Assembly (NCBI GenBank): GCA_016617855.1
Contig: JAECUM010004923.1
Span: 1 to 64,000 of the forward strand
Reading direction: 5' to 3'
Source: Megalonaias nervosa
Lineage: Eukaryota; Mollusca; Bivalvia; Unionida; Unionidae
DNA length: 64,000 nucleotides
Part shown: one piece after another, positions 31,020 through 42,032 of the stretch
Numbering within the stretch: position 1 is the first letter of the stretch
Layout of the letters: every line of letters starts with the position of its first letter
The notes under the pieces: generated by a model
What the model was told of the DNA's origin: nothing
What the model saw: only the letters and a program-made list of their open reading frames with translations
The model's database searches: none
Position numbers and translations under genes: made by a program

Positions 31020-32149
31020 TCTTTTTAAACTCGATGACTTGCGAAGCGTCGATCCAAGAATCAAAACTGGGGGGATAACATTTCCAACGTACTTTGACTT
31101 CTTTGACACGTAATTTTCCAGTTTTTCGGGTTCTACGTTCGAGAATGCTTTCAATCTCGTACACTTCATCTTCTTTTTGGTCACGCGTTGTAATTCAGGC
31201 AAGTAAAACGATCCTTTTAACACTTCCCCATTCATGTCTTCCGATTTTGAAGACGGCAGGATGACGGCCACGCACTCGTCTAGTGACACGAAACAATTCG
31301 GTGGTCCAGTTGGGTAAGTAACCTTTGTCGAAAATGCGTTTGGTTTTGCCAATGCGCACCCAATCTCAGCTGCCAACACTTCACCTTTCTTGGGGACAGC
31401 CACAGTCGGGGACGTACCAAAGAAGCGCTCAAAGACGGTCACTTCGTTGTCGGGAGTCACTTCTTGGGGTGCACATCCTATGCTCCGATGGAAAGATTGG
31501 TTGTACGCTTGGACCAGGTGCGGTATGACGTCGATGTACTTGAGAGTGTGTTGATGGGTAAATATTTCCACATGCGTTCTTTCAAGGTGCGTTGAAAACG
31601 TTTCAAGACGCTGTCTTTGGTTTCAGGATTCTCGTTGGTGAACAAAAATGAATGCTTCGTTTCTTTAATTCTTTTTGGAAAGCTTGGCTCAGAAATTCGG
31701 TGCCATTGTCGGTTTGCCATCGAAAAGGATGACGACCACTATATTTCAACATCAATTTGAGGGCTCGCACTAACTCACTGCTCGATTTGGAAGTCAATGG
31801 CACGACCCAATTAAATCTGGAAAAGATGGCGATAAAACAAAACAAGTATTTGAAGCCAAGATTGTAGGTGGCCAAATGAAAGACATCAGCTAAATCGGCT
31901 TGCCATTGATGATCGATGCCCTCTACTCGGGCGCGACTTCTGGAAAATTTTCGTCGAATGGGTTTGTGTAAGGTGTACGTGGCTTGTTCTTGTAACCATC
32001 CTTGCACTTGAGGTAAACGGACACCTTTCAGTTGGGTTTTGGCAGCACGATACAATTTCTGAACTCCTCCGTAACCTGCAGGATGGGCTGGATCGTAGTA
32101 AATGCTGGCTAACACCTCCATCAGCAATTGTTTTTAATAGGTCACTCAC
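31020..32149 (-). pseudogene. Polinton integrase with chromodomain, catalytic Glu replaced (B)
   Basis: Retroviral-type DDE integrase that inserts the element. Order: N-terminal region with YYDPAHPAGYGGVQKLYRAAK, core with WQADLAD (first Asp) and WQTDNGTEF (second Asp), then KDSVLKRFQRTLK near 31600, where the catalytic Glu of the usual V-E-R-F box is Lys (AAA). A C-terminal chromodomain is readable near 31030-31100 (VRWKCYPPSFDSWID). At least three frame changes (near 32115, 31640 and 31110). Either the gene is dead or the Lys is a late substitution. Confidence 0.8.
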
Positions 32150-32286
32150 TCTTCAAGGATGCTACACTGGATGAGGCGAGTTGGTGGTTTGGAAACGGCT
32201 TTACTTGTCCGATGTGCTACGGGAGTGGAAATCGAGGGTAGTGGTGGTGGTGGTGGCGGTAATGGGATGGCTTTTGTCTTCTTTCT

Positions 32287-32793
32287 TTATTTCACTTCTG
32301 CTTTCCTTTTTTTTTTTTTGACTTCTGTCCAAGGAGGAGTGGACATCATCTTTTTAACCCAAGCTTTGAGTTTTTCTCGTTGGGGTGTAGGAAAAGGGGT
32401 CAACAAGGACGCTGAAATCTTACTATGGATGGCTGCTGACGGTGTTTGAAAGACTTCTTGTGCCCCTTCTTCCTCACGCATCCGTGGGGCTGCGTCTGTC
32501 TTCACCGCTAGGGGTGGTAGTGGTGGTGGCGATGGACTTTTCATCAGAGCCTTAAAATCTTTCAGAGTTGGCAGAGCTGTTTCGTCTAAATCTTTCTGGT
32601 GAAAGAGGTGCAGCCGTTGCAACATTTGACCGTACCGTTGCGATTTTTCCGTTTCTGACAAATTGCTGAGATCCATCAACGACAGCAATTCGCATTGTAA
32701 CTGGGACATTTTGGTCAAATGAGGGTTCGGAGGTAAATGCTGACTCCGTTGTTCTTGCCAACGATGGCATTCCATCCATCGTTTGCAAAGCAC
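32287..32793 (-). CDS. Conserved Polinton protein, helical with proline-rich linker
   Basis: 168 residues open from 32793. The N-terminal 80 residues are helical with LLSLMDLSNLSETEKSQRYGQMLQRL; a Pro-rich linker follows (SPSPPPLPPL); the tail is basic and ends KKKKRKAEVK. I recall similar proteins next to the integrase in animal Polintons, with no known role. Upstream sequence to 32914 is open in another frame, so the true start is uncertain. Confidence 0.5.
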   Translation of the reverse strand: MLCKRWMECHRWQEQRSQHLPPNPHLTKMSQLQCELLSLMDLSNLSETEKSQRYGQMLQRLHLFHQKDLDETALPTLKDFKALMKSPSPPPLPPLAVKTDAAPRMREEEGAQEVFQTPSAAIHSKISASLLTPFPTPQREKLKAWVKKMMSTPPWTEVKKKKRKAEVK

Positions 32794-32910
32794 TAAAGCC
32801 AGTTTTCATCCTTCCATCAGATTCCAAAGGTCGCGTCTGAGATCTTTTGACTCCAGAAGTCCCTTTTATCTTCTTGACCCATTTTATCTTGGACCCATAG
32901 GGAAAACACT

Positions 32911-33291
32911 TCACACGACTCCTTCCAGCATAGCTCCCGCTATTCTTTTGACAAGAGGTCCTATCAGGGGTAAAAATCCTCCCGTTGTATCAACATTTTT
33001 TTCTTTCTACGGATGGGAATTTTCTTTTGGACCACTTGGCGAAGAACGTGTCGATGTCTGGCTAAGCATTGCTTCTGGTGTTTAGAGAAAGGTATCGTTC
33101 CTTTCAAGACATTCAGACAGCATTCGCTCACGGTATCGATGACATCTTTGGAGGCGGTTTGAATAAGTTGTTTTCGCATGGGTGGAGGGGCTTTGGACAG
33201 GAAGGACATATTTGGCTAAACGAGGAGGCAGTCCTTTCCTTTTCTTTCCATTTTTGGCAAGAGAGTGGTGTGCACTTCTTTTAGAGGACAT
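32911..33291 (-). pseudogene. Conserved Polinton basic/hydrophobic small protein (PC-type)
   Basis: ATG at 33291; frame changes near 33205 and 32965. Central motif: RKQLIQTASKDVIDTVSECC followed by LNVLKGTIPFS and a basic RRKKKML stretch, then a hydrophobic GGFLP-LIGPLV tail in the next frame, ending at 32911. I recognise it as a widespread family of invertebrate Polintons with an SEC-LNVL box and GGFL tail, of unknown function, possibly a core or membrane protein. Confidence 0.6.
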
Positions 33292-33329
33292 CTTTTTGGT
33301 TCAGGGGCACAAAAATACATCTGAAGTCC

Positions 33330-33610
33330 ATGGCTTGACATGCATCCTTTTATCTTATTTTTTGTTTGGTGGTAATAGACCTAGAAAACATCTGAGAAGC
33401 TGTGGTAACAAGACAGGAATAAAAAATCCTCCCCTTTTGGTTGCACAGTATTTTGTTTGGACGACTGGGTCTTTTCAGAGGTAGACGTCGATGCTTCGCT
33501 AAGCGTTTTTTCGGATGACGAGACTGTTCTTTTGTTTTTCCTTTTCCTTTTTGGACAGGAGAATGGGGGTGGTGATGGTGTGCACTTCTTTGAGGGGAGA
33601 TCTTTGCGCG
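33330..33610 (-). pseudogene. Degenerate tandem duplicate of the PC-type gene
   Basis: SPQRSAHHHHPHSPVQKGKGK parallels SSKRSAHHSLAKNGKKRKG of the intact neighbour, and KRLAKHRRLPLKR with a KILCNQKGRIF-type end parallels its basic region and GGFL start. The SEC-LNVL core is missing. It overlaps the 3' end of the next gene in another frame. Confidence 0.5.
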
Positions 33611-34545
33611 TTCAGGAGCACAAGAAACACTGATACCCATAGTTTCCCCAGGTGTTTATATGCTAGAATGAGTCGCCACTGATTGTCTTTACGTCGTATC
33701 AACTTGATGACAGGAATCACGCGTCGTGAAGGGGTTCGCAAAGGACTAAATCGGGACAGTTCTTGCTTGGATAAATCCAGTAATCTTTGCAACGTGCCCG
33801 ATCTCTCTTGGACTTTGATTTTGGAGGCAGGTACTTTGTGAGCAGCTGCCAGTGCAGCTAAAGAGGAGGATGTTCTTGGCGAAACGGGTTTCCATTGTTT
33901 CATCAAATTAGGAAAAACGGGTGTGAAATTGGGCTTGGCTGGCATCACCAGCAACGGAGAAGAGGAAGAACCTGAGGCTACTGGAGACGCGGTCACCGTC
34001 GATGCAGGTCGTGATTTGCGAATGTAAGATTGCACCCTGGCCGGAGTGCCTCTCTTGCTGGTAGAAGTTGTTTTCTGGGGACTTTCCCTTTTCTGGGATC
34101 TTTTCTTTTTCTGTGGCTGTGACCTGGTCTTGACACCACTGCTCTTTTTCTTCGGCTTCTTCTGGGTACCTTTGGGCCGGGCAGTGGCTTTTTTCTTGTG
34201 GAGGACTTTGGGGCCATTAGGATCCCATTTTAGGAGGGAGCGAATGATGACACCTCCTAGAGAACCGCTACCTCCAGGTTTCAAAATGTTTTTTGGTTTG
34301 AGTGTCGATGCGGAGATATGCCAGTTCCGTGAAGACTACATTGTTTGTCTCAAAAAAGCGTTTGGTATGATGTGGAATGTGAATCATGCCTTGCAGTAAT
34401 TGATGTCGTGTCACCGTAAACCATCGTAAGATTTCTTTGAGACTGGCTTCTATGACACGAGCACGCATTTGTGGATTTTTTTGGGACTGATGCCGTACAA
34501 GGCACGAATCAATTTGACGGAAAGATGAGACTGAAGGGACGTCAT
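33499..34545 (-). pseudogene. Large basic, Ser/Pro/Lys-rich protein, possible DNA core protein (B)
   Basis: ATG at 34545 (MTSLQSHLSVKLIRALYGIS); frame changes near 34490 and 34300 lead into a 261-codon open stretch. It has a helical N-terminus (ARVIEASLKEILRWFTVTRHQLL) and then a long Lys/Arg/Ser-rich region (KKKATARPKGTQKKPKKKS), followed by VIPVIKLIRRKDNQWRLI. The composition is that of a condensing core protein. It overlaps the end of the ATPase reading frame. Confidence 0.5.
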
Positions 34546-34559
34546 GTTGACGATGTGTG

Positions 34560-35326
34560 AGACAGACCAAAAGTGACCTAGGTTTTTGTAGATTTATTGT
34601 TGTTGCTGTTGTTGTTGTGTACACGACAGGCCCTCCGTCTTGGCACCAGTAGTGAAACAGATGGGTACGAAATAGCAAATAATAGGGAGTCATGAGTTTT
34701 AAATCCACGAGTAAATAGGCGTGTGGGGTTTGAGTGGCAACGTCGTACGCATGTGTCAGCCAAAGTGTTCCTAACTGTTTGGCTTAGACTTGCACTTCCA
34801 ATTTATCTCTAGGGCTTTTAAACAAGACCACGTAATGAGCATTGAGACTGATGGTGCGATGGGCTTTACTTTGTTGAAACAAATTTTGGGTGATGTAAAT
34901 GACACTAGCATTACGATGATGCCCTTTGCGCGTAAACCACAGTTTCATTTCTTCTTCGTCTTCTCCTAACATTTCGTCGAAGACGGCCAGACGTGTTTGA
35001 CTGGGGTCAGACACGATCCCGTCGTCTTTGCCAGGAATGACTTCCATAAACACGATGGAATCGCCTTGACTTTCTCTCAGGAGGCTGTACGCCGTTTGCC
35101 ACTCTTTGTAACACCACACGATCCGTTGAGGTGGACGATCTATCAAATGATGTTTATGTTCGATCAAGCGTTTGATAAATTTGGTTTTGCCTGAACCGCT
35201 CGGTCCAGCAATTAACATGTTAAAGGCATGGCGAAGATACAAGGCCTCCCAACTGGCACGATCCAAGTTTTCGTCGATGACTTTGAAAGCGGAGGCAGAG
35301 GGAAGAGAGACAGCAGAGGTAGCCAT
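34560..35326 (-). pseudogene. FtsK/HerA-type DNA-packaging ATPase (B), one nonsense codon
   Basis: Motor that would pump the genome into the capsid (A32-like family). ATG at 35326. Walker A is GPSGSGKTKF near residue 40, Walker B is LAVFDEML near residue 113, and a sensor-like ASVIYITQN follows. A TAA at 34784 interrupts the frame after KLEVQV; the same frame continues (LGTLWLTHAYDVATQTPHAYL) to about 34560. A TATA box lies 50 bases upstream (35373-35379). Confidence 0.85.
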
Positions 35327-35372
35327 AGTGTAGGGAATGTCACTTTTGACACGAAGACAGACAAGACAAGAG

Positions 35373-35379
35373 TTTTATA
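35373..35379 (-). promoter_or_regulatory. TATA box of the ATPase gene
   Basis: TATAAAA on the minus strand, 47-53 bases before the ATG at 35326. A poly(A) signal AATAAA of the preceding transcript lies just upstream (35396-35401, minus strand). Distances match the other promoters of this lineage. Confidence 0.5.
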
Positions 35380-35395
35380 CTTTTTTCAGGACACG

Positions 35396-35401
35396 TTTAT
35401 T
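35396..35401 (-). terminator. Poly(A) signal of the 35739-36195 gene
   Basis: AATAAA on the minus strand. The 340 bases between it and the stop codon at 35739 contain no supported ORF. Confidence 0.4.
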
Positions 35402-35738
35402 GCAAACTTTAAATGTGAACACGAATGACAAAAATACATAAAAGCCAAAGGGTTAAGTACATGCATAAAATACACATCAAAACGATCAAAGTGGAATATA
35501 AACAAGTCACTGTAGAACATTTTTGGTGACCAAGATGTGGTGTCCTAGGGACAGTGTGTAATGTTCTTAGAGTCTCTACACTTGGTACAGTCACACAGGG
35601 GTTCTCCCGGAATGATCTTTCGGGAATATCAATGACAGTCCTGTCCTGGAGTGGTTCTCCTCGGTGTCGTCTTCTTCTAGCACTGTGACTAACACAGGTT
35701 TAAAAGTTACTTTTTTCACTGAAAGTTTGAACTTACGA

Positions 35739-36195
35739 TCACAAATCTTGGGCATAGTTTGCCACTTCTCTTGTCCAAGCCTCGAAGACCAAACGTTTCC
35801 AGTTACGTGGATCTTTCCAGTGAGGGTGTAAGTCGCATGCTACACACACTTCAGTGCCCAAAAGTTGACAAATCTTGTTTTCCCGTAGAGGTAGAGAAGT
35901 ATCGGGATGAAAGCGCAAGGCGTTTAACAGAATGAGTCTCTCGTGTATATTTAAAGCAACCACTTTCATGTTTTTTTGGCGGTACCTCACAGTACAGATC
36001 GTAATGTGTCCAAAAGGAATTGGCTGGTAAACGAAATCCCAAAAAGGAAGTCACTAAGATGCACACCACACGACGATCCCAATTCAATGGACACAGTTCT
36101 CGTAATAAGTGTTGGTGATCCTCCACAGTTTGAATACAGTCATTGGTTTCCTTCCACGGAATCTGTTGTATCACTAGTGATAAAGGTCGTGGCAT
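35739..36195 (-). pseudogene. Unknown Polinton protein, frameshifted
   Basis: ATG at 36183-36195 (MPRPLSLVIQQIPWKETND), frame change in a run near 35985, then NIHERLILLNALRFHPDTSLPL and WKRLVFEAWTREV to 35739. Mixed helical, no Cys cluster or catalytic signature. It lies between the BIR gene and the ATPase. I do not recognise it. Confidence 0.45.
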
Positions 36196-36259
36196 AGTAG
36201 CCAGTTTTTTACCCTCTTTGGTGTGAGGTAGTAAGTGTACTTTTTGAACAGAATCGGTT

Positions 36260-37236
36260 TTATTTCAGCACCTCACCAAAATGTTTAGTCACTAACTCAC
36301 ACAACACACGTAGTACAGAAGTTTCCTCTTGAACCAAGACTTGTTGGTGTAAAAGAGTTTGATAATCCTCTAATTCGTCCGTTGGAATTCGATGTATTTT
36401 GATCGCCTTGTAAGTAGAATGAGTGGCATCCAAAACTTTATGATTCTCACGTGATTCATCAATCTCTGACCATTGGAATGCTTTGAAATGAATCAGTACT
36501 CTTCCACCATTCAGGTACAAGTGGTTGCAACATCGGTGACGTAAAGGATGCATTTGTTCTTTGCGTTGGACTTGTAGTTTGACAAACTCTTGGTAAATGC
36601 CTTCTCTCAACTCCACTAAAGGTAGGTAGTGACAGTGTGGAGACCATCGAACATGTTCTAGTAAGTGGAATCATTCTGTTCCCACTCGTGAAGTGACACA
36701 CCGCAACTGAAGTACTTCACTTTATCCCCTTCGCCCAAGTAGATAAATTCGGCTCTGGCTAATTCTTCTGGGGTAGGTCCTCCCAGATATTTAGGCCATT
36801 TACCTTTGAACGTTTGGAGTCGACTTTCAAAGTCGCAGTATTCAGGCAAACGCACAGGGAACGAATATTCTTCTTTCACAGGTTCATTTCGATGAGGGTA
36901 CAGTGAAATCCGCAGTAGTTTGCTCAGGGTTGGATGACATCCGTAGGGTGTTAGACGCATGGTTTCTCGTGCAGGATGACATTGACCATGAAAACCAGTA
37001 AAGTGAAAAGGTGTACGATAACGAGTGGCATCGCTTTCGCATCCATCAGGTTTGACACGCACGGCATCACTTTCCATGGTAGGTATGACAGTAGTAATCA
37101 TAGTAAAGTTCCCATGATGTGGTACTGAATCGCTGAGGTCACAGCGTACGGCGCCCCTGACATCGCAAGGCACAGCATCGCACTCCACTTGAGAATCACG
37201 GAACTTAAATGGTGCTGTCTGTTTAAAAGTATTCAT
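36260..37236 (-). pseudogene. BIR-domain (inhibitor-of-apoptosis-like) protein of Polinton B, frameshifted
   Basis: ATG at 37236, 55 bases after TATATAAAAG. The N-terminal 130 residues are of unknown type; a BIR repeat follows at about residues 145-205: FKGKWPKYL, ARAEFIYLGEGDKVKYFSCG, SLHEWEQND, then after a one-base slip near 36665 EHVRWSPHCHYL. The last Cys, His and Cys zinc ligands are present; the first Cys of the CxxC pair is Tyr (TAC). A C-terminal domain of about 120 residues ends in VLRVLCELVTKHFGEVLK. The stop overlaps an AAATAAA poly(A) signal. BIR proteins block caspases or act in ubiquitin complexes; the role here is inferred. Confidence 0.7.
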
Positions 37237-37290
37237 CTTTCTCGCTTGGTGCTGGTAGTTACAATGAACTATCGGTCTTGGACGTTGTCC

Positions 37291-37300
37291 CTTTTATATA
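37291..37300 (-). promoter_or_regulatory. TATA box of the BIR gene
   Basis: TATATAAAAG on the minus strand, 55-64 bases before the ATG at 37236 and overlapping the last codons of the polymerase gene. Spacing agrees with the other TATA boxes of lineage A/B. Confidence 0.5.
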
Positions 37301-40300
37301 TGCTGTCTAATATCGACGTGTCCGTACGGTAAAGTGAAGTGATTGGGAAGTCTCACTCGCTTCTGGTACACGATTTGATTCACTTTTTCCAAGGGCCGAC
37401 TGATGATTTGGTGTGTGGTTAAACGTACAATCTTGTGAGGCTGGTATGTGGTCACTTTAAAATCTCGGTCCTCTCCAGACTGCAAGGCTTATTCAATACT
37501 CCAAAGTTCACCACTTGACTGATGCGATAATTGCAATCCTTTCACTTTACACTCGGTGTGCGCTTCTTGTTGGCACCAGTATTCGTAACTGTAATTTTTA
37601 GGACTGCTACTAGCAAAACTTAGAATCTTGTCGTAAGGGTGCTCGTCCGTCCAGGCTCCTAAACGGTCTCCTTCGATGACAGTGTGACGGTGACCCAGGC
37701 GATCGATGTAGATGCAACAGCACACGATCTCCTAACAGTTGTAAAGCTTCGTACACTTTTAAGCGAGCATAGGCTGTCACGTAAACCGCAATGATGACAT
37801 TTCCAAATTCGTCGGCCTCTACAAACTCCAGTTCTTCTTCGTAATTGACTAAGATCAAGTCTTCACGAACGATGTCCACATGTTTCATGGCTTTAGTTTT
37901 GTAGTGAATCATCTGGAAGTAGCGGGAAGGTTCTGTCAAATACTCCGTCTTTTGTAAAAACGGTCCATGTGCCATTTTGCCCCACCAGCAATTTAACATC
38001 ACTTTAGCAAACGATCGCCTTCCTTCGTTTATCTCCACGGGGTCTAAAGTGATGCCCTCCTGGTCAAGGTTTTTCTCTTTGAATTTCTTTTGGTCTTCGG
38101 GAGTGTGGAACCAGGAAGGATAGTCGCTGGCTTCTTGTTTCAGTTTCAAAAAGGCATCCACGTAGTCTGCCAAAATGCCTTTCTGAGTTTGGTCACCCTT
38201 GTGGTATTTTTCTGTCTTGGGAAATTGGTAAATTTCGTACACTTCTAACAATTGGTATCCCAGATCCGGAGCTTTAAACAATTCCACGCTGGCCCACGTT
38301 CCTGTCAAGGCGCGTTCTTCCTGGGTGTGTTGACAATGTTGATCTTGGTTACACGTTTCGGCAGAAGTACAGCACAATGGAAACATTAATTTTTCTTGGT
38401 AATGGTGAGGTAAAACAGGATGGTACAAGTCCGTGGGAGGCAAGACTTTGCACTTGATCAACCCTTCGTATTGTCGAATGTTTTCCAGGTCAATGTGTTC
38501 CGTCAGTAATTGCGGGTGCCTGCGGAGAAGTGACAATATTTGCACACGTTAGGATACAGAGAACACACGTCCAAGTATCTGATTTCTTCTCCTTTCTCCT
38601 CGTCCGTTTGGTCAGCAAACAGGTGGCATTTGTTCGTCCTCCGTACAAACTGTCCCTCGGGTTCAGTGGGTCCACCAACCTGTAACTTTCCACGATGCGC
38701 TTAAACTCGGGATCGGTTTTCAAATGGTGATCGTACTCGTGTTCTCACATTTTCACCACTTGGTATCCTTCCTGTTCTAACTTCAGGCGCCGCTGACAAG
38801 TGGCCTGGTACAAGTCTTCCATGGTCCGTTGTAAAAACTGATATTTAGTGTCACGTTGAGGGTAACAGATGGGACATCCGTGAAAAAGAACATCCGTTAG
38901 ACTCGTACACGATCTTGGGGTTTTCAAAGTCCCAGCCATCCACCGAATACGTTTCGATGGACTTTTCGCCTCCTTCGTTGCGGGCACATTGGATCCGTTT
39001 GTCTTCCTTGTGGCATAAGTAATGCAGCCAGCGTAGAGCTTTGACCGAGTATTGGCGTGTGACAAAGTTCGTTGTTTGGGTGCTTATTATAGCTAGGGTG
39101 TTTTCGGGCATGAATCGTTGGCGGTACACTAAGGTCACGCCTTGGCAATGGTGCAGGCTTCTTTCAAAGGATCTATCCCTCCGTGCTCCATGAACAGTTT
39201 TCGAAATTTTCCACAGCAGCGCCGTAAAATGTCCACGTCGGAACGACAAAACTATAACATTTCTTCCTGAAACTCGAAGGGGTCCGAGGTGTGAGAGTGG
39301 TACCAAGCGTAGAAAGCTTCTCGTTGTTCGGTGCGCATATTGTCCGGGTCGTAGTAGTGAGCATCAGGCAAATGGGGTAGAACGGCGTATTGATTGGCTT
39401 GAAAAAGTGCGAAAAATGGCCTTTGGCCATTTCTCTCATTCCAAACGTTTTAAGCATTCGGCTCAAAGGCATGGCCAAGTAACTCATCAAATCTTTAAAC
39501 TGCACTTGTCCCACTTGCATGGAAATGATTTTGGCTCCGTTCAAAGTCACTTTAGGAAGTTCGGTACATTGTTCCGTATAGTATCTGAGAAGAAATTGTT
39601 CATCGTATCCCGAGAAATTGTGAGCCATCACTGTGGCATTGCGATGACGTAATGTTCGATGTCCTCTTGGCTCCAAGTTTCGTCGATAGGGTCTAAAATC
39701 CATTGGGCGAAATCGGCCAACGTGTTAGGTCCTCGAAAGATTTTTTCCACATCCTCCAGGAATCTTGTTGCAGTGAGGGCAATGACTAAAGATCGGTTCT
39801 TGGATGCACTTCTCGCACGCTCGATTAGCCACACAGAAGTTAGGAATGTGAATACCGGTCTCTTGCATGCATTCAAAATCGAAAAAGATGAAATTGCCTT
39901 TCTTCTGGTCATCTTTTTCCTCTTCATGTTTGGAATGGTATTTTTGAATGAAGCATTCGTGTTCCAAATCCATGATTTGGTGACAAATGGGACGTCGTTT
40001 CTTTCCTGGACATATGTGAGCCTTGGCACAATTGGTACGTATCACAAGTAGGGCACAATCTCAGGAGCTGACAAGCAATTTTCCGCTGTGAACCTTGCGT
40101 CTTCAGATGTTGGTAACAGGGTGGGCTGACAAAGTGCGCTGACAAGCTGAGCAATGCACCCGTTGTTGTCCTTCGTGAAGACAAGGTTTAGAGGCCAAAC
40201 ATCCCTCAAAATGCCTGTTCTGCTTTTGATTGTTATAGTCACAGTTCTCACAATAATAACTATATCACAAGAATCCTGAGATACTGTAATGGTATCGAAA

Positions 40301-41247
40301 TGTTCATCGTGATGATAGACGTGAATGTATTTTCCGTCTTTGAAATTTTTGCCTCGAAACAACAGAGGCCAACGCACTTGTTGAGGGTGTACTTTCAAGG
40401 TGTAGCGTGGAGCTAAGACGTCTTGCAATTTATGCATTTCAGGAATGCCGCAGGGTGTTTCTTTAGATATCCCCGCTTGCTGTAACAGGAGTTCTGCTTC
40501 TCTTTGTTGTTTGGCTCAGTCCTATCGTTGAATAGTTTTCCGGGCTCTTTTCCATTTTGCTGTGTCGTTCTTGTCGGGATATGTTCGTCCCACCACGATG
40601 GCTCGGGCTAAACACATCTAGTCTTGAGGTTTGTTAATTCGGACGAGACTGTACTTGGTCCTGCGAAGGTTGTCCACCAATAACACCTTTTTGCGTTGTC
40701 CGGTCCCTTTGGGAAGAGAAACGTGGTCCATGTTCAGTGTCGCCTTTCCATCGGTGATGTGAAACTTTTCGTTTGACCGCTGCACGTGTTGAATCTTGTC
40801 GATGACTTTGAAAGGTGTCAATTCTGCTGGGGCACTTCAGACTGTCGTGATAAATGGAAAGTGTCAAGCGATCGTCTTCTTTGGCTTCACATTGTCGTTT
40901 CGGTGTGGTTAACAAAGAATCCCACACATCGGTGATGAACTCTTCTGCTTTCTCCAGTGGTACTTGAAATCTTTAAACTTCACCGTGTACGTGTAGGCCG
41001 TAGTTCTAAATTTTCTAGAGGAGCGTTTATCCGTCTCTCGAATGTGGTAGTACTTTTCAGGGTTTACTGGTGGTGGACTTTGGTTTGGTGTAGATTCTCT
41101 GGGTCTGGATTCTGGCTCACTCATGTTATCTTCAAAATCGCTGGCGTAAATTTGAGCCAAGACTTCAGCTACTGTGCGAGGCGATAAGTCACGTTTCTGC
41201 CTCTTACTTACTTCTCCTTTCTCCACGAAATGATGCGATCGTTTCAT
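37294..41247 (-). pseudogene. Protein-primed family B DNA polymerase (Polinton POLB), inactivated
   Basis: About 1300 codons in many frames. The N-terminal region starts at 41247 (KRSSRKFRTTAYTYTVKF). Exonuclease: Exo I FFDFECMQE near 39960, Exo II HNFSGYDEQF near 39640, Exo III FCRSDVDIL near 39240. A TPR-like block holds FHGCPICYPQRDTKYQ near 38870. Palm motif A DVCSLYPN lies near 38570 and motif B KVMLNCWWGK near 37990. The motif C DTD box is absent near 37715: the frame changes between GDRVL and IYIDRLGH, consistent with a small deletion there. The C-terminus ends at 37294. Confidence 0.85.
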
Positions 41248-41325
41248 CTTGGTTGCAAAAAGTCAAATGACTACATTTTAAACGCCATGGACCCCTTTAT
41301 ATCCATGTCAGGCCAGTGTCTTCTC

Positions 41326-41334
41326 TATATAAAA
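41326..41334 (+). promoter_or_regulatory. TATA box of the zinc-knuckle gene
   Basis: CTATATAAAAG lies 55-60 bases before the ATG at 41388, with a GGCCAGTGTCTTC/GGGCAGTGTCTTC direct repeat on both sides. It starts the plus-strand arm of Polinton B, divergent from the polymerase. Confidence 0.55.
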
Positions 41335-41387
41335 GGGGCAGTGTCTTCCCTCCCAGTATTCATTTCACTCTCAATTCGACCAGAACG

Positions 41388-41792
41388 ATGGAAGAGCTCA
41401 CACAGTTCGAGCTTCTGATCAGAGCTCTGCGACGTGTCATACAAAGGTTTTCTTCAGACAAGCCGACGGACTACTCCCCCTCCTTTCGAGAAAAACGTCA
41501 AGATACTTGCTATATCTGTCCGAAGAAAGGACATTGGTCTTCAGAGTGTCCAGACCGTCAAAAAAGCAAGACACGTGTAAAAAGAAACAAAAGTCAAGAT
41601 ACCTGTTATAATTATCAAGAGAATGGACATTGGTCTTCAGACTGCCCTATGAAACAACAGGAGCAGGAGGGAGAGACAGGTTCAGAACAGGAAAGAGAAG
41701 AGGTACCCTCCCAAAAGGAAGAACCCAGAAACGTTAAGAGAAGAAAAGAAGACGAGAAGAAAGTGAGGAAAAAGAGGAGGAAAAACCTGTGA
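41388..41792 (+). CDS. CCHC zinc-knuckle, basic protein of Polinton B
   Basis: Intact 134-residue protein starting MEELTQFELLIRALRR. Two tandem knuckles: CYICPKKGHWSSEC (CX2CX4HX4C, complete) and CYNYQENGHWSSDC (second Cys changed to Tyr). A Glu-rich then Lys/Arg-rich tail follows. Zinc knuckles of this type bind single-stranded nucleic acid in retroviral Gag and in host proteins. The two knuckles arose by an internal duplication of about 35 codons. No histone-type stem-loop follows it. Confidence 0.65.
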   Translation: MEELTQFELLIRALRRVIQRFSSDKPTDYSPSFREKRQDTCYICPKKGHWSSECPDRQKSKTRVKRNKSQDTCYNYQENGHWSSDCPMKQQEQEGETGSEQEREEVPSQKEEPRNVKRRKEDEKKVRKKRRKNL

Positions 41793-42032
41793 CAGTGAAG
41801 AAATTCAAAGAAAGGAGAGAGTGCACAAAAGACAAAAAAAGAAGATAATGAACTTTTTAAGATGTGTTGTAAATTGAATGGTACATTTGTACCAGAATAG
41901 ACCAGACAGAAACGTAAGTGTCTCATGGTTTTGCTTTTCTAGAATAAGTACCTACACTCACGCACTCACACACGTACATCATGGGAAAAAAGGGATTTTG
42001 AGTTTTAAATTGAATTTGGCAAAATGAATACT

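Noticed and set aside
32159..32449. Gly/Val-rich plus-strand frame
   Set aside because: Antisense of the proline-rich protein at 32287-32793.
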